The notes under the pieces were generated by a model. It searched no databases. It saw nothing but the letters and a program-made list of their open reading frames with translations, and had not been told where the DNA came from. The translations under genes were made by a program, and so were the position numbers. Of a stretch of DNA of 64,000 nucleotides, positions 35,771 to 44,744 are shown one piece after another. This DNA comes from Nocardia jiangxiensis NBRC 101359 (GTDB lineage: Bacteria; Actinomycetota; Actinomycetes; Mycobacteriales; Mycobacteriaceae), in assembly GCF_000308615.1 (NCBI RefSeq), contig NZ_BAGB01000045.1, positions 1 through 64,000 on the forward strand, given 5' to 3'. How positions within the stretch are numbered: position 1 is the stretch's first letter; each line of letters opens with the position of its first letter.

Positions 35771-36454
35771 TCAGAGCACGTCGTGGCGGGCCAGGGCATC
35801 GAGTAGACCGGTCCGGCGGTCGGCGGTGGGCGCCGGGTCCACCCATTCGTAGGCGCAGCCGAGTGCGGTTGCGGCGCCGTCGTTCTCGCGGCTGTCGCCC
35901 ACCATCAGCGCGTCCTCCGGCGGGATGCCGAGGCGATCGAGCGTCCATTCGAAGATCGGCGGATCCGGTTTGACCGCACCGAGTTCGAACGACAGCGCGT
36001 ACACATCGACGTACCGGTCCCAGTCGTGGTCGAGGAAGGCCGGTCGGATGTCGAACGGGATGTTGCTGACCACCGCGACGGGGATTCCGTTGCCCGACAA
36101 CGCCTCCAGCACCTTGCCGGTGTCCGGATAGGGCGTCCACAGCGACGGGTCCACCATGCGGGCGTACAGCCGCCGGGCCGGATCCCCCTCGACGCCGCTC
36201 TGTCGCAGCACCTCCCGATACACCTCGCGGTGCTTGGCCGGATCCAGATCCCGCTGCCCCCAGGCGTGCTGATGGTGGGCGTCGAATTGCACCGCCTGAT
36301 GAACCGGCGTGGTCATCCGGTCCAGGATCTCAGCCGATTCGGCCTCGTCGAAGGGACGGCCCTGGGCCGTCACCAGATCTGTGGCCCAGCTCTCGTCGGC
36401 CTCGAGCCGGAACAACGTTCCCGAGAAATCGAACAGCACCGCGCGAATCGTCAC
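35771..36454 (-). CDS. HAD-superfamily hydrolase
   Basis: Cytoplasmic HAD-fold protein of 227 aa with an alpha-helical cap. Motif I reads LFDFSGTLF: the nucleophile Asp is present but the second Asp (general acid/base in phosphatases) is Ser. Motif II is VVSNIPF, motif III Lys in GAVKPDPPIF and motif IV VGDSRENDG. With Ser in motif I it could be a slow phosphatase or a dehalogenase-like enzyme; the substrate is unknown. It faces the FAD dehydrogenase gene. Confidence 0.85.
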   Translation of the reverse strand: MTIRAVLFDFSGTLFRLEADESWATDLVTAQGRPFDEAESAEILDRMTTPVHQAVQFDAHHQHAWGQRDLDPAKHREVYREVLRQSGVEGDPARRLYARMVDPSLWTPYPDTGKVLEALSGNGIPVAVVSNIPFDIRPAFLDHDWDRYVDVYALSFELGAVKPDPPIFEWTLDRLGIPPEDALMVGDSRENDGAATALGCAYEWVDPAPTADRRTGLLDALARHDVL

Positions 36455-36518
36455 GCCGCACAGCGTACCGAAGTCATCCCATGACCCAGATCACCTATCA
36501 GCTTGTCTGAGGACTTGT

Positions 36519-36524
36519 TACCGT
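36519..36524 (+). promoter_or_regulatory. -10 box for the leaderless ABC ATPase gene
   Basis: TACCGT (TANNNT) ends six bases before the ATG at 36531 and no Shine-Dalgarno intervenes, pointing to a leaderless mRNA. Confidence 0.35.
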
Positions 36525-36530
36525 GGACAC

Positions 36531-37331
36531 ATGGTCGAGTCCCCTATCCTGCAGGTCGGCGCAGTCGATTTCGTGCGCAACGGCAACGCCATCCTGGCCG
36601 ATATCTCGCTCACGGTGCACGCGGGCGAGCACTGGGCGCTGCTGGGCCCCAACGGCGCGGGTAAGACCACCCTGCTGAAGATGGCCGGCGCGTTCGAACA
36701 TCCCACCCGCGGCACGGTCGAGGTACTCGGCAAGCGACTGGGCCGAGTGGACATGCGCCAACTGCGCACCTCGATCGGACATGTGGATCCGCGGCACACC
36801 CTGCCCTATCCGCTGCGGGTGTACGAGGTCGTGCTGACGGGTCTGACCAACACCGCCGATCTCCAGCAGCGCTGGACGCCGACCGCCGAGCAGATCGTCG
36901 AGGCGGACCGACTGGTCGAGCTGCTGGGCCTCGCCCACCGCCGCGACGCGCGCTGGCCCACGCTGTCTCAGGGTGAGCGCGGCCGCGCGCTGATCGCCCG
37001 CGCCCTGATGGCCGACCCGAGCCTGCTGCTGCTGGACGAACCCGCCACCGGACTCGACGTGGCCGGGCGCGAACAACTCATCGACCGGATCGACCGCCTG
37101 CAGGCCGCCCATCCGGACCTGGCCTCGATCCTGGTCACCCACCACCTCGAGGAGCTGCCGCCCGGCATCACGCACGCCATGCTGCTGCGCGACGGCCGCC
37201 GGATCGCCGCGGGCCCCGTCGACGACGTGCTGACCAGCGAGAACATCAGCGCCTGCTTCGACCATCCGATCCGGCTGACCCGGACCGACGGCCGCTGGCA
37301 GGTCCGCACCGACCGCAGCGTCCTGGCCTAG
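36531..37331 (+). CDS. ABC transporter ATP-binding protein (orphan)
   Basis: Single ABC ATPase of 266 aa. Walker A is GPNGAGKTT, the signature is LSQGERGR, Walker B LLLLDEP, and the switch His is in LVTHHLEE. The LSQGE rather than LSGGQ form and the sequence around it resemble ModF/PhrA-like or iron-chelate ATPases. No permease or binding protein is adjacent, so the partner is elsewhere or it is a non-transport ABC protein. Its stop overlaps the stop of the opposing permease gene in a CTAG tetramer. Confidence 0.88.
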   Translation: MVESPILQVGAVDFVRNGNAILADISLTVHAGEHWALLGPNGAGKTTLLKMAGAFEHPTRGTVEVLGKRLGRVDMRQLRTSIGHVDPRHTLPYPLRVYEVVLTGLTNTADLQQRWTPTAEQIVEADRLVELLGLAHRRDARWPTLSQGERGRALIARALMADPSLLLLDEPATGLDVAGREQLIDRIDRLQAAHPDLASILVTHHLEELPPGITHAMLLRDGRRIAAGPVDDVLTSENISACFDHPIRLTRTDGRWQVRTDRSVLA

Positions 37332-38800
37332 CGCTCCTCCCCGTCGACGGGGATGTTGGCGACGACGGGGAACTCCCCGGTGTACCCCTCGCGCTGGTGC
37401 GCGATGGCCAGCACCCGTTTGCGCGCGGCGAACCAGCCGATGACCAGCGCCGGGACGATGATCACGAGACTGGCCACGGTCCAGGTCCCGACCGGATAGT
37501 CGAAGGCGGTCAGCACCAGCACGGCCGCCAGGAACAGCAGCGTGGCGATTCCGGAGTAGGGCGCGCCGAACATCCGGAACTGGGGCCGTTCCACCCGCCC
37601 GGCGCGCGACCACCGCCACATCTGCAACTGGCACAGCACGATCGTCGCCCAGGACGCGAGGATGCCGAGCGAGGCCACGTTCAGCACGATCTCGAACGCC
37701 TGCGAGGGCACCAGATAGTTGAGCCCGATGCCGAACAGCGCGATCACCGCGGTCAGCAGGATGCCGCCGTAGGGCACGCCGCGCCCGTTCATCACGCTGG
37801 TGAACTTCGGTGCGCTGCCGTTCATCGACATCGAGCGCAGGATGCGGCCGGTGGAGTACAGCCCGGCGTTGAGGCTGGAGAAGGCGGCGGTCAGCACCAC
37901 GAAGTTCATCACCGAACCGGCATGCGGCACACCGAGTTTGGAGAAGAAGGTGACGAACGGGCTCTCGTCCTTCGAGTAGGCGGTGTAGGGCAGCAGCAGC
38001 GCCAGCAGAATCAGCGAACCCACGTAGAACACCGCGATACGCATGATCACCGAGTTGATCGCCCGCGGCATGATCTTCAGCGGGTCCGCGGTCTCACCGG
38101 CCGCGGTGCCGACCATTTCCACTGCGGCATAAGCGAATACGACACCGGAGGTCACGGTCACCAGCGGCAGCGCGCCGGTCGGGAACCAGCCGCCGCTGTG
38201 GTTGATCACGCCCAGCCCGGTGGCGGCCCCCTGGATCGTGAACCGACCGGCCAGGAACACCACGCCCACGCCGAGGAAGGCCACCAGCGCGACGACCTTC
38301 ACCAGCGCGGCCCAGAACTCCAGCTCACCGAACCACTTCACCGACACCAGGTTGATGCTCAGCACGATGACCAGCGCGATCAGCGCGAGGAGCCACTGCG
38401 CGACGGACCGGAACCCGCCCCAGTAGTGGAAGTAGGTCGCGATGGCGGTGGTGTCCACGATCCCGGTCATCGACCAGTTCAGGAAGTACATCCACCCCGC
38501 GACGAAGGCCGCCTTCTCCCCGTAGAACTCGCGGGCGTAGGAGACGAACGAGCCGGACGAGGGCCGGTGTAGTACCAGCTCGCCCAGCGCTCGCAGGATG
38601 AAGAAGACGAAGATGCCACAGATGCCGTAGACCAGGAACAATCCCGGCCCGGCACTGGCGAGACGACCACCGGCACCCAGGAACAACCCGGTGCCGATCG
38701 CTCCGCCGATGGCGATCATCTGCAATTGACGCGGTTTGAGGCTCTTGTGATAGCCGCTGTCCTCCGCGCCGAGGAATTCCTTACCCCGTACCTCGGTCAT
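37328..38800 (-). CDS. amino acid permease (AnsP/GABA-permease type)
   Basis: APC-superfamily importer of 490 aa with about 12 membrane segments. The N-terminal signature KSLKPRQLQMIAIGGAIGTG and the downstream GPGLFLVYGICGI are typical of the amino-acid transporter family, closest in character to L-asparagine and GABA permeases. Consensus loop ELVLHRPSSGSFVSYAREF follows segment 2. The ATG at 38798-38800 gives MTEVRGKEF. It is head-to-head with the gamma-glutamyltransferase gene about 210 bp away, which may link amino-acid uptake to extracellular glutathione breakdown. Confidence 0.9.
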   Translation of the reverse strand: MTEVRGKEFLGAEDSGYHKSLKPRQLQMIAIGGAIGTGLFLGAGGRLASAGPGLFLVYGICGIFVFFILRALGELVLHRPSSGSFVSYAREFYGEKAAFVAGWMYFLNWSMTGIVDTTAIATYFHYWGGFRSVAQWLLALIALVIVLSINLVSVKWFGELEFWAALVKVVALVAFLGVGVVFLAGRFTIQGAATGLGVINHSGGWFPTGALPLVTVTSGVVFAYAAVEMVGTAAGETADPLKIMPRAINSVIMRIAVFYVGSLILLALLLPYTAYSKDESPFVTFFSKLGVPHAGSVMNFVVLTAAFSSLNAGLYSTGRILRSMSMNGSAPKFTSVMNGRGVPYGGILLTAVIALFGIGLNYLVPSQAFEIVLNVASLGILASWATIVLCQLQMWRWSRAGRVERPQFRMFGAPYSGIATLLFLAAVLVLTAFDYPVGTWTVASLVIIVPALVIGWFAARKRVLAIAHQREGYTGEFPVVANIPVDGEER

Positions 38801-39001
38801 ATGACAGTTGGGTCCTTCGCGGTCGATGGTCGACGCAGAGGTTACCCGGCCGATAGCCAGGCGCCACATATCGGCCTCTGCCGAGCGCAGCCACCGCCCG
38901 ATGACAGTGGTGGCGGCGGTGAATTACGTCCGCACAAAAGTAGCCGAGCGCCAACACAATCGGCTTCCCGATGCTGGCAGCACCGCGACGACGACTCCCG
39001 C

Positions 39002-39007
39002 TACAGT
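39002..39007 (+). promoter_or_regulatory. -10 box for leaderless ggt
   Basis: TACAGT ends six bases before the ggt ATG at 39014, with no Shine-Dalgarno in between. Confidence 0.35.
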
Positions 39008-39013
39008 CCGAGC

Positions 39014-40951
39014 ATGACGCGCACTCGGTACCTCACCAGTGCAGCCGCGGCCGCCCTGCTGCTCATCGCAGGTCTGCTGACAGGTTGCTCGGATCAGTCC
39101 AACGGGGCGAGCGGTCCGTGTGCCGACCCGCAGAACGGCACCCACGTCACCGCGGCCGCGCCGACCGCTTCCGGCGATATCGCGAACAATCCGGAGGTCG
39201 GCACCGGATATCGCACCGATATGACCCCGGTCCGCACGCACACCTACGCCGTCTCGGCCGCCAATCCCATTGCCACCCAGGCAGCTTGCCGAGTGCTCGC
39301 CTCCGGCGGCACCGCCGCCGACGCACTGGTCGCGGTGCAGATGGTGCTGGGCCTGGTGGAGCCGCAGGCCACCGGCATCGGCGGCGGCGCGTTCCTGCTC
39401 TACTACGACGCCAAGACCAGGACCATCGACGCGTACGACGGCCGCGAGACCGCACCCGCCGCCGCGACGGAGAACTATCTGCGCTGGGTGAGTGACACCG
39501 ATCAGACCACGCCGCAACCCAGCACCCGGGCCAGCGGCCGGTCGATCGGCGTACCGGGCGTCCTGCGACTGCTCGAGCGGGCGCACACCGATCACGGCAA
39601 ACAGCCCTGGCACGACCTGTTCACCCCAGCGATCGATCTGGCCGACCACGGCTTCGCGATCAGCCCGCGGATGGCCGCCGAAATCTCCGCCTCCGCGTCG
39701 GATCTGGCCCGGGACGACAACGCCAAGGCGTATTTCCTGCGACCCGACGGCTCGCCCAAACCGGCCGGCACCACCATCACCAACCCGGGAATGGCCAAGA
39801 CGCTGGGAGCGATCGCCGACGACGGCGCGAACGCCTTCTACACCGGCCCGATCGCCCGGGACATCGTGGCGGCCGCCACGACCACCTCGGCCGGACGCAC
39901 TCCCAGCCAGCTCACGCTCGCGGATCTGAGCGACTACCAGGCGAAGAAACGCACGGCGATCTGCACGAACTACCGCACGCACGAGCTGTGCGGTATGCCC
40001 GGCCCGTCCTCCGGCGGCATCACCGTGGGCGCAACGCTGGGCATCCTGCAGAACTTCGACATGGCCTCGCTGGCGCCACAGCATCTCGATCGCAACGGCG
40101 GAATTCCCACCGCCCGCGCGGTGCACCTGATCTCCGAAGCCGAACGGCTCGCGTACGCCGACCGCGACAAGTACGTCGCCGATCCCGACTTCGTCCCGCT
40201 GCCGGGGAACTCGCCGGACACCCTGCTGAACGAGAACTATCTGAAACAGCGTGCGGCACTGATCGATCCGACGCACAGCATGGGCGCCGCACAGCCCGGT
40301 GACTTCGGACCGGTCCCCGTGGCGGCCGGACCGCAACAGCCCGAACACGGTACGAGCCACATCTCGGTGGTGGATCGATACGGCAATGCCGCCACCATGA
40401 CCACCACCGTCGAATCGGCGTTCGGCTCGTTCCACGTCGTCGACGGATTCGTGCTCAACAACCAGCTCACCGATTTCAGCGCGACTCCCACCGCCGCCGA
40501 CGGCACCCCCGTCGCCAACCGGATCCAACCCGGTAAGCGCCCGCGCAGCTCGATGAGCCCCACCCTGGTCTTCGAGCGCAATCCGGACGGATCCCGCGGC
40601 CGGCTCAGCTACGTCACGGGTTCACCGGGTGGCGGTATGATCCCGCAGTTCGTCGTGAAAACGCTTGTCGGATTGCTGGATTGGGGCCTGGACCCGCAGC
40701 AGGCGGTATCCCTGGCCGATTTCGGCGCGGCCAACACACCCGTCACCGGGATCGGCGGCGAGGATCCGGACATCGACGCCACATCCAACGGCGAGCACAA
40801 CCCGCTGGTCGAGCAGCTGCGCGCCATGGGACATCAGGTCTCGGTCGTCCAGCAGTCCAGCGGACTCAGCGCCCTGAAACGAACACCGGACGGCTGGATC
40901 GGCGGGGCCGATCCGCGACGCGAGGGTGCGGTCATGGGCGACTCCAACTGA
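39014..40951 (+). CDS. ggt: gamma-glutamyltransferase, exported lipoprotein
   Basis: Hydrolyses or transfers the gamma-glutamyl group of glutathione outside the membrane. It is 645 aa. The signal peptide ends LLTGC (Cys25), so it is probably lipid-anchored. As an Ntn-hydrolase it self-cleaves before Thr447 in HGTSHISVVD, which becomes the nucleophile. Other family motifs are GIGGGAFLLYYD, DGRETAP and SPGGGMIPQFV. ATG 39014 is the only start that gives a signal peptide. A long frame extends upstream but is non-coding. It is head-to-head with an amino-acid permease. Confidence 0.94.
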   Translation: MTRTRYLTSAAAAALLLIAGLLTGCSDQSNGASGPCADPQNGTHVTAAAPTASGDIANNPEVGTGYRTDMTPVRTHTYAVSAANPIATQAACRVLASGGTAADALVAVQMVLGLVEPQATGIGGGAFLLYYDAKTRTIDAYDGRETAPAAATENYLRWVSDTDQTTPQPSTRASGRSIGVPGVLRLLERAHTDHGKQPWHDLFTPAIDLADHGFAISPRMAAEISASASDLARDDNAKAYFLRPDGSPKPAGTTITNPGMAKTLGAIADDGANAFYTGPIARDIVAAATTTSAGRTPSQLTLADLSDYQAKKRTAICTNYRTHELCGMPGPSSGGITVGATLGILQNFDMASLAPQHLDRNGGIPTARAVHLISEAERLAYADRDKYVADPDFVPLPGNSPDTLLNENYLKQRAALIDPTHSMGAAQPGDFGPVPVAAGPQQPEHGTSHISVVDRYGNAATMTTTVESAFGSFHVVDGFVLNNQLTDFSATPTAADGTPVANRIQPGKRPRSSMSPTLVFERNPDGSRGRLSYVTGSPGGGMIPQFVVKTLVGLLDWGLDPQQAVSLADFGAANTPVTGIGGEDPDIDATSNGEHNPLVEQLRAMGHQVSVVQQSSGLSALKRTPDGWIGGADPRREGAVMGDSN

Positions 40952-40970
40952 TCGGTCACCCTGCATACGT

Positions 40971-41015
40971 CGCGCCCCGGGCGAACAGCACAGACATACC
41001 GAACGCCCGGGCGCG
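40971..41015. terminator. bidirectional hairpin between ggt and the PH-domain gene
   Basis: CGCGCCCCGGGCG (40971-40983) pairs with CGCCCGGGCGCG (41004-41015), 12 bp with one bulged C and a 20-nt loop. It lies in the 215-bp gap between two convergent genes, where nothing else was recognised. Confidence 0.6.
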
Positions 41016-41166
41016 GCGTCCACCGGGATCGCAGTCGTTCCACCCGGACGCTGTCTCTTCCCGCGACCACGCCACACAGCAGCGATATCCAGATCGCGGA
41101 TGCCACGGCTCAGCCTCGAATCAGGCCGTCCGGGATGGCATCCGGCGAATCAGCCGTCGTTCGCGC

Positions 41167-41673
41167 TCACTTGTCCTGGGCGGCAGTGTATTTCGCGCCG
41201 AGCTCGCGGAAGCGCTCCAACGACTGCGCGGCGTAGTCCTTGTCGTTGACCCGGATCGCCAGCATGGGCACGTACTCGTCGCCCACCAATTCCAGCCTGG
41301 CCCAGGCCTTCTTGTCCGGGATCGACACCCCGAGGATGTCCTTCCAGGCGAACTCGTTGTCCCCCAGGATGTTGCGCACGACCACACCCCGAGCGCCGAC
41401 CCGCACGCGCGGCCGGGTCAGCAGCAGCACCGCGGCGGCCAGCAGCAGGCCGAACACGATCACCGCCGCCTGATCGGCGCCGCGGAAATTCACCCCGGTG
41501 CGGCTGTGGTTCGACAGCACCCCGGCCAGGACGAACACGATCGCGATCACCGCGGCGACGATCCGGGAGGTCCGCACCGCGCGATGCGGGCGCACCTCCA
41601 GATCCCAACCGGCATCGGCGGTTTCGGGCGCCGCCTGCGGTGTGCGCTTCCAGATTCGGACGACCGGCGTCAT
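41167..41673 (-). CDS. PH-domain membrane protein downstream of ribH
   Basis: Protein of 168 aa with two hydrophobic segments (about 37-53 and 70-86) followed by a bacterial PH-like beta domain (VRVGARGVVVRNILG, FAWKDILGVSIPDKK, VPMLAIRVND). It corresponds by position to mycobacterial Rv1417, which also follows ribH. The function is unknown; the PH-like domain may sit on the cytoplasmic face and bind another protein. The ATG lies four bases after the ribH stop, so the two are co-translated. Confidence 0.82.
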   Translation of the reverse strand: MTPVVRIWKRTPQAAPETADAGWDLEVRPHRAVRTSRIVAAVIAIVFVLAGVLSNHSRTGVNFRGADQAAVIVFGLLLAAAVLLLTRPRVRVGARGVVVRNILGDNEFAWKDILGVSIPDKKAWARLELVGDEYVPMLAIRVNDKDYAAQSLERFRELGAKYTAAQDK

Positions 41674-41677
41674 CGGA

Positions 41678-42157
41678 TCAGACTGCCTGCCGCAGCGCGC
41701 GCAACGTCAGCGCCGCATCCAGAGCGGCCGCGGCGGCCTGCTCGCCCTTGTTCTCCGCCGAATCGGGCAGTCCGGCCCGGTCCAGGGCCTGCGCCTCGGT
41801 GTTCACCGTCAGCACGCCGTTGGTGACCGGGGTGCTCTCGTCCAGCGAGACGCGGGTGAGCCCGGCGGTCACCGCATCGCAGACGTACTCGAAATGCGGT
41901 GTCTCACCACGGATCACGACGCCCAGCGCGATCACCGCGTCGTGGGTGCGGGCCAGCGCCTGCGCGACGACCGGAAGTTCCATCGCCCCGGCGCAGCGCA
42001 CCACGGTCAGCTGATCGACGCCCGCCTTGCGCGCCACCTGCTCGGCGTTCGCGAGCAGGGTGTCGCAGATCGTGCTGTGCCACCGCGACGCGACGACGCC
42101 GACCTTCAGGTCCTTGGCGTCGTCGAGATCGAAGGCCGGTACTCCGGTACCGCTCAC
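41678..42157 (-). CDS. ribH: 6,7-dimethyl-8-ribityllumazine synthase
   Basis: Condenses the RibA- and RibB-derived products to lumazine, the riboflavin synthase substrate. The 159-aa length matches the family when GTG 42155-42157 is used as start, and GGCGGAG lies upstream; a longer frame to 42211 adds an unlikely Arg-rich leader. Motifs: ASRWHSTICDTLL, RCAGAMELP, ALGVVIRGETPHFEYV with the catalytic His, and ENKGEQAAAAALD at the C-terminus. It lies in the ribE-ribBA-ribH-PH order. Confidence 0.94.
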   Translation of the reverse strand: MSGTGVPAFDLDDAKDLKVGVVASRWHSTICDTLLANAEQVARKAGVDQLTVVRCAGAMELPVVAQALARTHDAVIALGVVIRGETPHFEYVCDAVTAGLTRVSLDESTPVTNGVLTVNTEAQALDRAGLPDSAENKGEQAAAAALDAALTLRALRQAV

Positions 42158-42283
42158 GACTCCGCCTCGCTGGCGCTCGGCTCCGTCGTGCGCGGTGCGC
42201 ACGGCGTCCATGATTCGCTCCGCTGCGCTGCGCTCATCGGATTCCTTTCCGTAGCCGTCACCGCCCGACGCGGCACGGCGGTT

Positions 42284-43534
42284 CTACTGTGCGGTCTCGC
42301 CCAGGTCCAGGTCGTCGAGCCCGACCAGATCGTGGCCCATGCGGTCGCGCTTGGTGCGCAGGTATCGCAGGTTCTCGGCGTTGGCGCGCACCGGCATCGG
42401 CACCCGCTCGGTGATGCTCAGACCGTAGCCGTCCAGGCCGACGCGCTTGGCCGGATTGTTGGTCAGCAGGCGCATCGAGGCGATGCCGAGATCGACCAGG
42501 ATCTGCGCGCCGGTGCCGTAGTCGCGCGCGTCGGCGGGCAGGCCCAGCTCGATATTCGCATCGACGGTGTCGTGTCCGTTGTCCTGCAGCTGATAGGCCT
42601 GCAGCTTGTGCATCAGGCCGATGCCGCGGCCCTCGTGCCCGCGCATGTAGAGCACCACGCCGCGGCCTTCGGCGGCGACCATCTCCATCGCCGCGTGCAA
42701 CTGCGGGCCGCAGTCGCACCGCAGCGAGCCGAACACGTCGCCGGTGAGGCACTCCGAATGCACCCGCACCAGGACGTCCTCGCCGCCGTCCACCGCGACG
42801 TCACCGAGTACCAGCGCGACGTGTTCGACCTCGTCGTAGATGCTCTTGTAGCCGACGGCCTTGAAATCGCCGTAGCGAGTGGGGATCCGCGCCTCGGCGA
42901 TCCGCTCCACCTGCTTCTCGTGCTTGCGCCGCCAGGCGATCATGTCGGCGATGGAGATCAGCGCCAGCTCGTGCTCGTCGGCGAAGACCCGCAACTCCTC
43001 GGTGCGGGCCATATCGCCCTCGTTCTTCTGACTGACGATCTCGCAGATCACGCCCGCCGGGGAGAGCCCGGCCAGGCGGGCCAGATCCACCGCGGCCTCG
43101 GTGTGCCCGGGGCGGCGCAGCACGCCACCTTCCTTGGCGCGCAACGGAACCACGTGCCCGGGACGGTTGAACTGATCGGCGGTGGCCGACGGGTCGGCGA
43201 GCAGGCGCATGGTCCGCGCGCGGTCGGCGCCGGAGATACCCGTGGTGACGCCCTCGCGCGCATCCACCGACACGGTGTAGGCGGTGCCGTGCTTGTCCTG
43301 GTTGATCGAGTACATCGGCGGCAGGCCCAGACGGTCGCAGTCGATGCCGGTCAGCGGCACACAGATGTAACCGGAGGTGTAGCGGATCATGAAGGCCACC
43401 AGTTCGGGGGTGGCCTTCTCCGCGGCGAAGATGAGGTCGCCCTCGTTCTCGCGGCCCTCGTCGTCGACGACGACGACCGCTTTACCGGCGGCGATATCGG
43501 CGACTGCGCGCTCGATGGTGTCGAACCTGGTCAC
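42284..43534 (-). CDS. ribBA: bifunctional DHBP synthase / GTP cyclohydrolase II
   Basis: Supplies both branches of riboflavin synthesis. It is 416 aa. Residues 1-205 are RibB, making dihydroxybutanone phosphate from ribulose-5-phosphate (VVDDEGRENEGDLIFAAE, RPGHVVPLRA, RRPGHTEA); residues about 206-416 are RibA, with the zinc ligands in SECLTGDVFGSLRCDCG and the motif RGHEGRGIGL. The GTG at 43532-43534 gives (M)TRFDTIERAV. ribE lies 75 bp upstream. Ribulose-5-phosphate links it to the pentose genes in this window. Confidence 0.96.
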   Translation of the reverse strand: MTRFDTIERAVADIAAGKAVVVVDDEGRENEGDLIFAAEKATPELVAFMIRYTSGYICVPLTGIDCDRLGLPPMYSINQDKHGTAYTVSVDAREGVTTGISGADRARTMRLLADPSATADQFNRPGHVVPLRAKEGGVLRRPGHTEAAVDLARLAGLSPAGVICEIVSQKNEGDMARTEELRVFADEHELALISIADMIAWRRKHEKQVERIAEARIPTRYGDFKAVGYKSIYDEVEHVALVLGDVAVDGGEDVLVRVHSECLTGDVFGSLRCDCGPQLHAAMEMVAAEGRGVVLYMRGHEGRGIGLMHKLQAYQLQDNGHDTVDANIELGLPADARDYGTGAQILVDLGIASMRLLTNNPAKRVGLDGYGLSITERVPMPVRANAENLRYLRTKRDRMGHDLVGLDDLDLGETAQ

Positions 43535-43609
43535 GTCTGCTGTGCTCCGTCTCGATATGGATGCCAATTACAGTACGGCGTCGGGCAGCTGGGTTGTTCG
43601 CCACCCGAA

Positions 43610-44230
43610 CTATCCGCGCTGCATGAGCCGCTCCACGTATTTCGCGATGATGTCCACCTCGAGGTTGACCGTGGCCCCTACCGGCGCGGACCCCAGCGTG
43701 GTGAGTTCACGGGTCGTCGGGATGAGCGAGACCTCGAGCCAGTCGAGGTGACCAGCCTCACCCTCGGTATCCGTGCCGATACCCGACACCGTCAGCGAGA
43801 TGCCGTCGATGGTGATCGAGCCCTTCTCCACGACGTAGCGGGCCAGCGCATCGGGCACCGAGACGCGCACGACCTCCCAGTTCTCCTGCGGGCTGCGCGA
43901 GAGGATGACGCCGGTGCCGTCGACGTGGCCCTGCACGATGTGCCCGCCGAGGCGGCTGTCGACCGCCGCGGCGCGCTCGAGGTTGACGTTCGCGCCGAGA
44001 TCGAGTGTGCCGATGCTGGATCGGTTGAGCGTCTCGCCCATCACGTCGGTGGTGAAGCTGTCGCCGTCGACGACGTCGACGACGGTCAGGCACACACCGT
44101 TCACCGCGATGGAGTCGCCGTGCCGGGCATCGGAGGTCACGAGCTTGCCTCGAATGGTCAGCCGCGCCGCATCGGCCAGCGGCTCGACCGCCACGATTTC
44201 GCCGAGTTCCTCGACGATGCCTGTGAACAT
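43610..44230 (-). CDS. ribE: riboflavin synthase, alpha chain
   Basis: Dismutates two lumazines to riboflavin plus the pyrimidine recycled by RibH. It is 206 aa with two tandem lumazine-binding barrels: MFTGIVEELG at the N-terminus starts the first (SIAVNGVCLTVV), and GHIVQGHVDGTG starts the second (SITIDGISLTVSGI). The ATG at 44228-44230 has AAGGAGAG upstream. I found no FMN riboswitch in the region before it. ribD, which neighbours these genes in mycobacteria, is absent here. Confidence 0.96.
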   Translation of the reverse strand: MFTGIVEELGEIVAVEPLADAARLTIRGKLVTSDARHGDSIAVNGVCLTVVDVVDGDSFTTDVMGETLNRSSIGTLDLGANVNLERAAAVDSRLGGHIVQGHVDGTGVILSRSPQENWEVVRVSVPDALARYVVEKGSITIDGISLTVSGIGTDTEGEAGHLDWLEVSLIPTTRELTTLGSAPVGATVNLEVDIIAKYVERLMQRG

Positions 44231-44744
44231 GCCCGCTCTCCTTCTCACCCGGTACCCGCCTTCGGCAACACCCCGGACCGCGGGCGATATTCCCTGCCGG
44301 ACCGGTGCGTCCTCAGCCTAACCAGGCGGATCCGGCCGCGGTACCTCGCCGTCCCGCTCCACGGACTCCGGACCGCCAGACCGGCGGATCCGGCCGGAAG
44401 CCGACACCACGACCGGACCGATACCGGCAGGCCGAACATCGCTGCGGAATTCGTGGCGGAATCGGGAAATACCCATGCGAATTCTGCGCGAATTATGATG
44501 ATCGGTATCAATCGCGGCAATTTATCGAAGCATCCGATCGATATACCGGGCCGGACAACGGCTCAGCAGCCCTATGTACCCATTTCGCGACGCGCTCACA
44601 CCTCAGGCTTGCGTTTCGATCCGATCGGCAGCAGCATTGTTATGCAGTTGATTCCCACGGTTCATTTCACGTTCCGGCCGGAGGGAAATCGGGGTTCGCC
44701 CAGGCCGGAGCAGGGTTGACCGACTACACAGACGGGGGTGCGGC
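44231..44744. other. intergenic region with an AT-richer core
   Basis: The 514 bp between ribE and the next plus-strand gene contain no recognisable gene. About 44440-44680 is clearly richer in A and T than the flanks (for example around GCGCGAATTATGATG and CAATTTATCGAAGC). TTGACC at 44716-44721 could be a -35 for the downstream gene, but no -10 fits well. No FMN-riboswitch consensus (such as the GGGCGGGG...CCCCACCGGCGGT blocks) is present on the minus strand. Confidence 0.4.

Noticed and set aside
42158..42211. Longer ribH starting at ATG 42211
   Set aside because: It adds an 18-residue Arg/Gly leader not seen in lumazine synthases. GTG 42157 gives the normal 159-aa length and has a better ribosome-binding site.
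44231..44330. FMN riboswitch before ribE
   Set aside because: I looked for the conserved AGGGCGGGGxxAAAxTCCCCACCGG-type blocks on the minus strand and found none. The only similarity is general GC-richness.
41498..44719. 1073-codon plus-strand frame across the riboflavin genes
   Set aside because: It lies opposite ribH, ribBA and ribE, whose catalytic motifs are intact. The translation is His/Arg/Val/Gly-rich and repeats no known fold.
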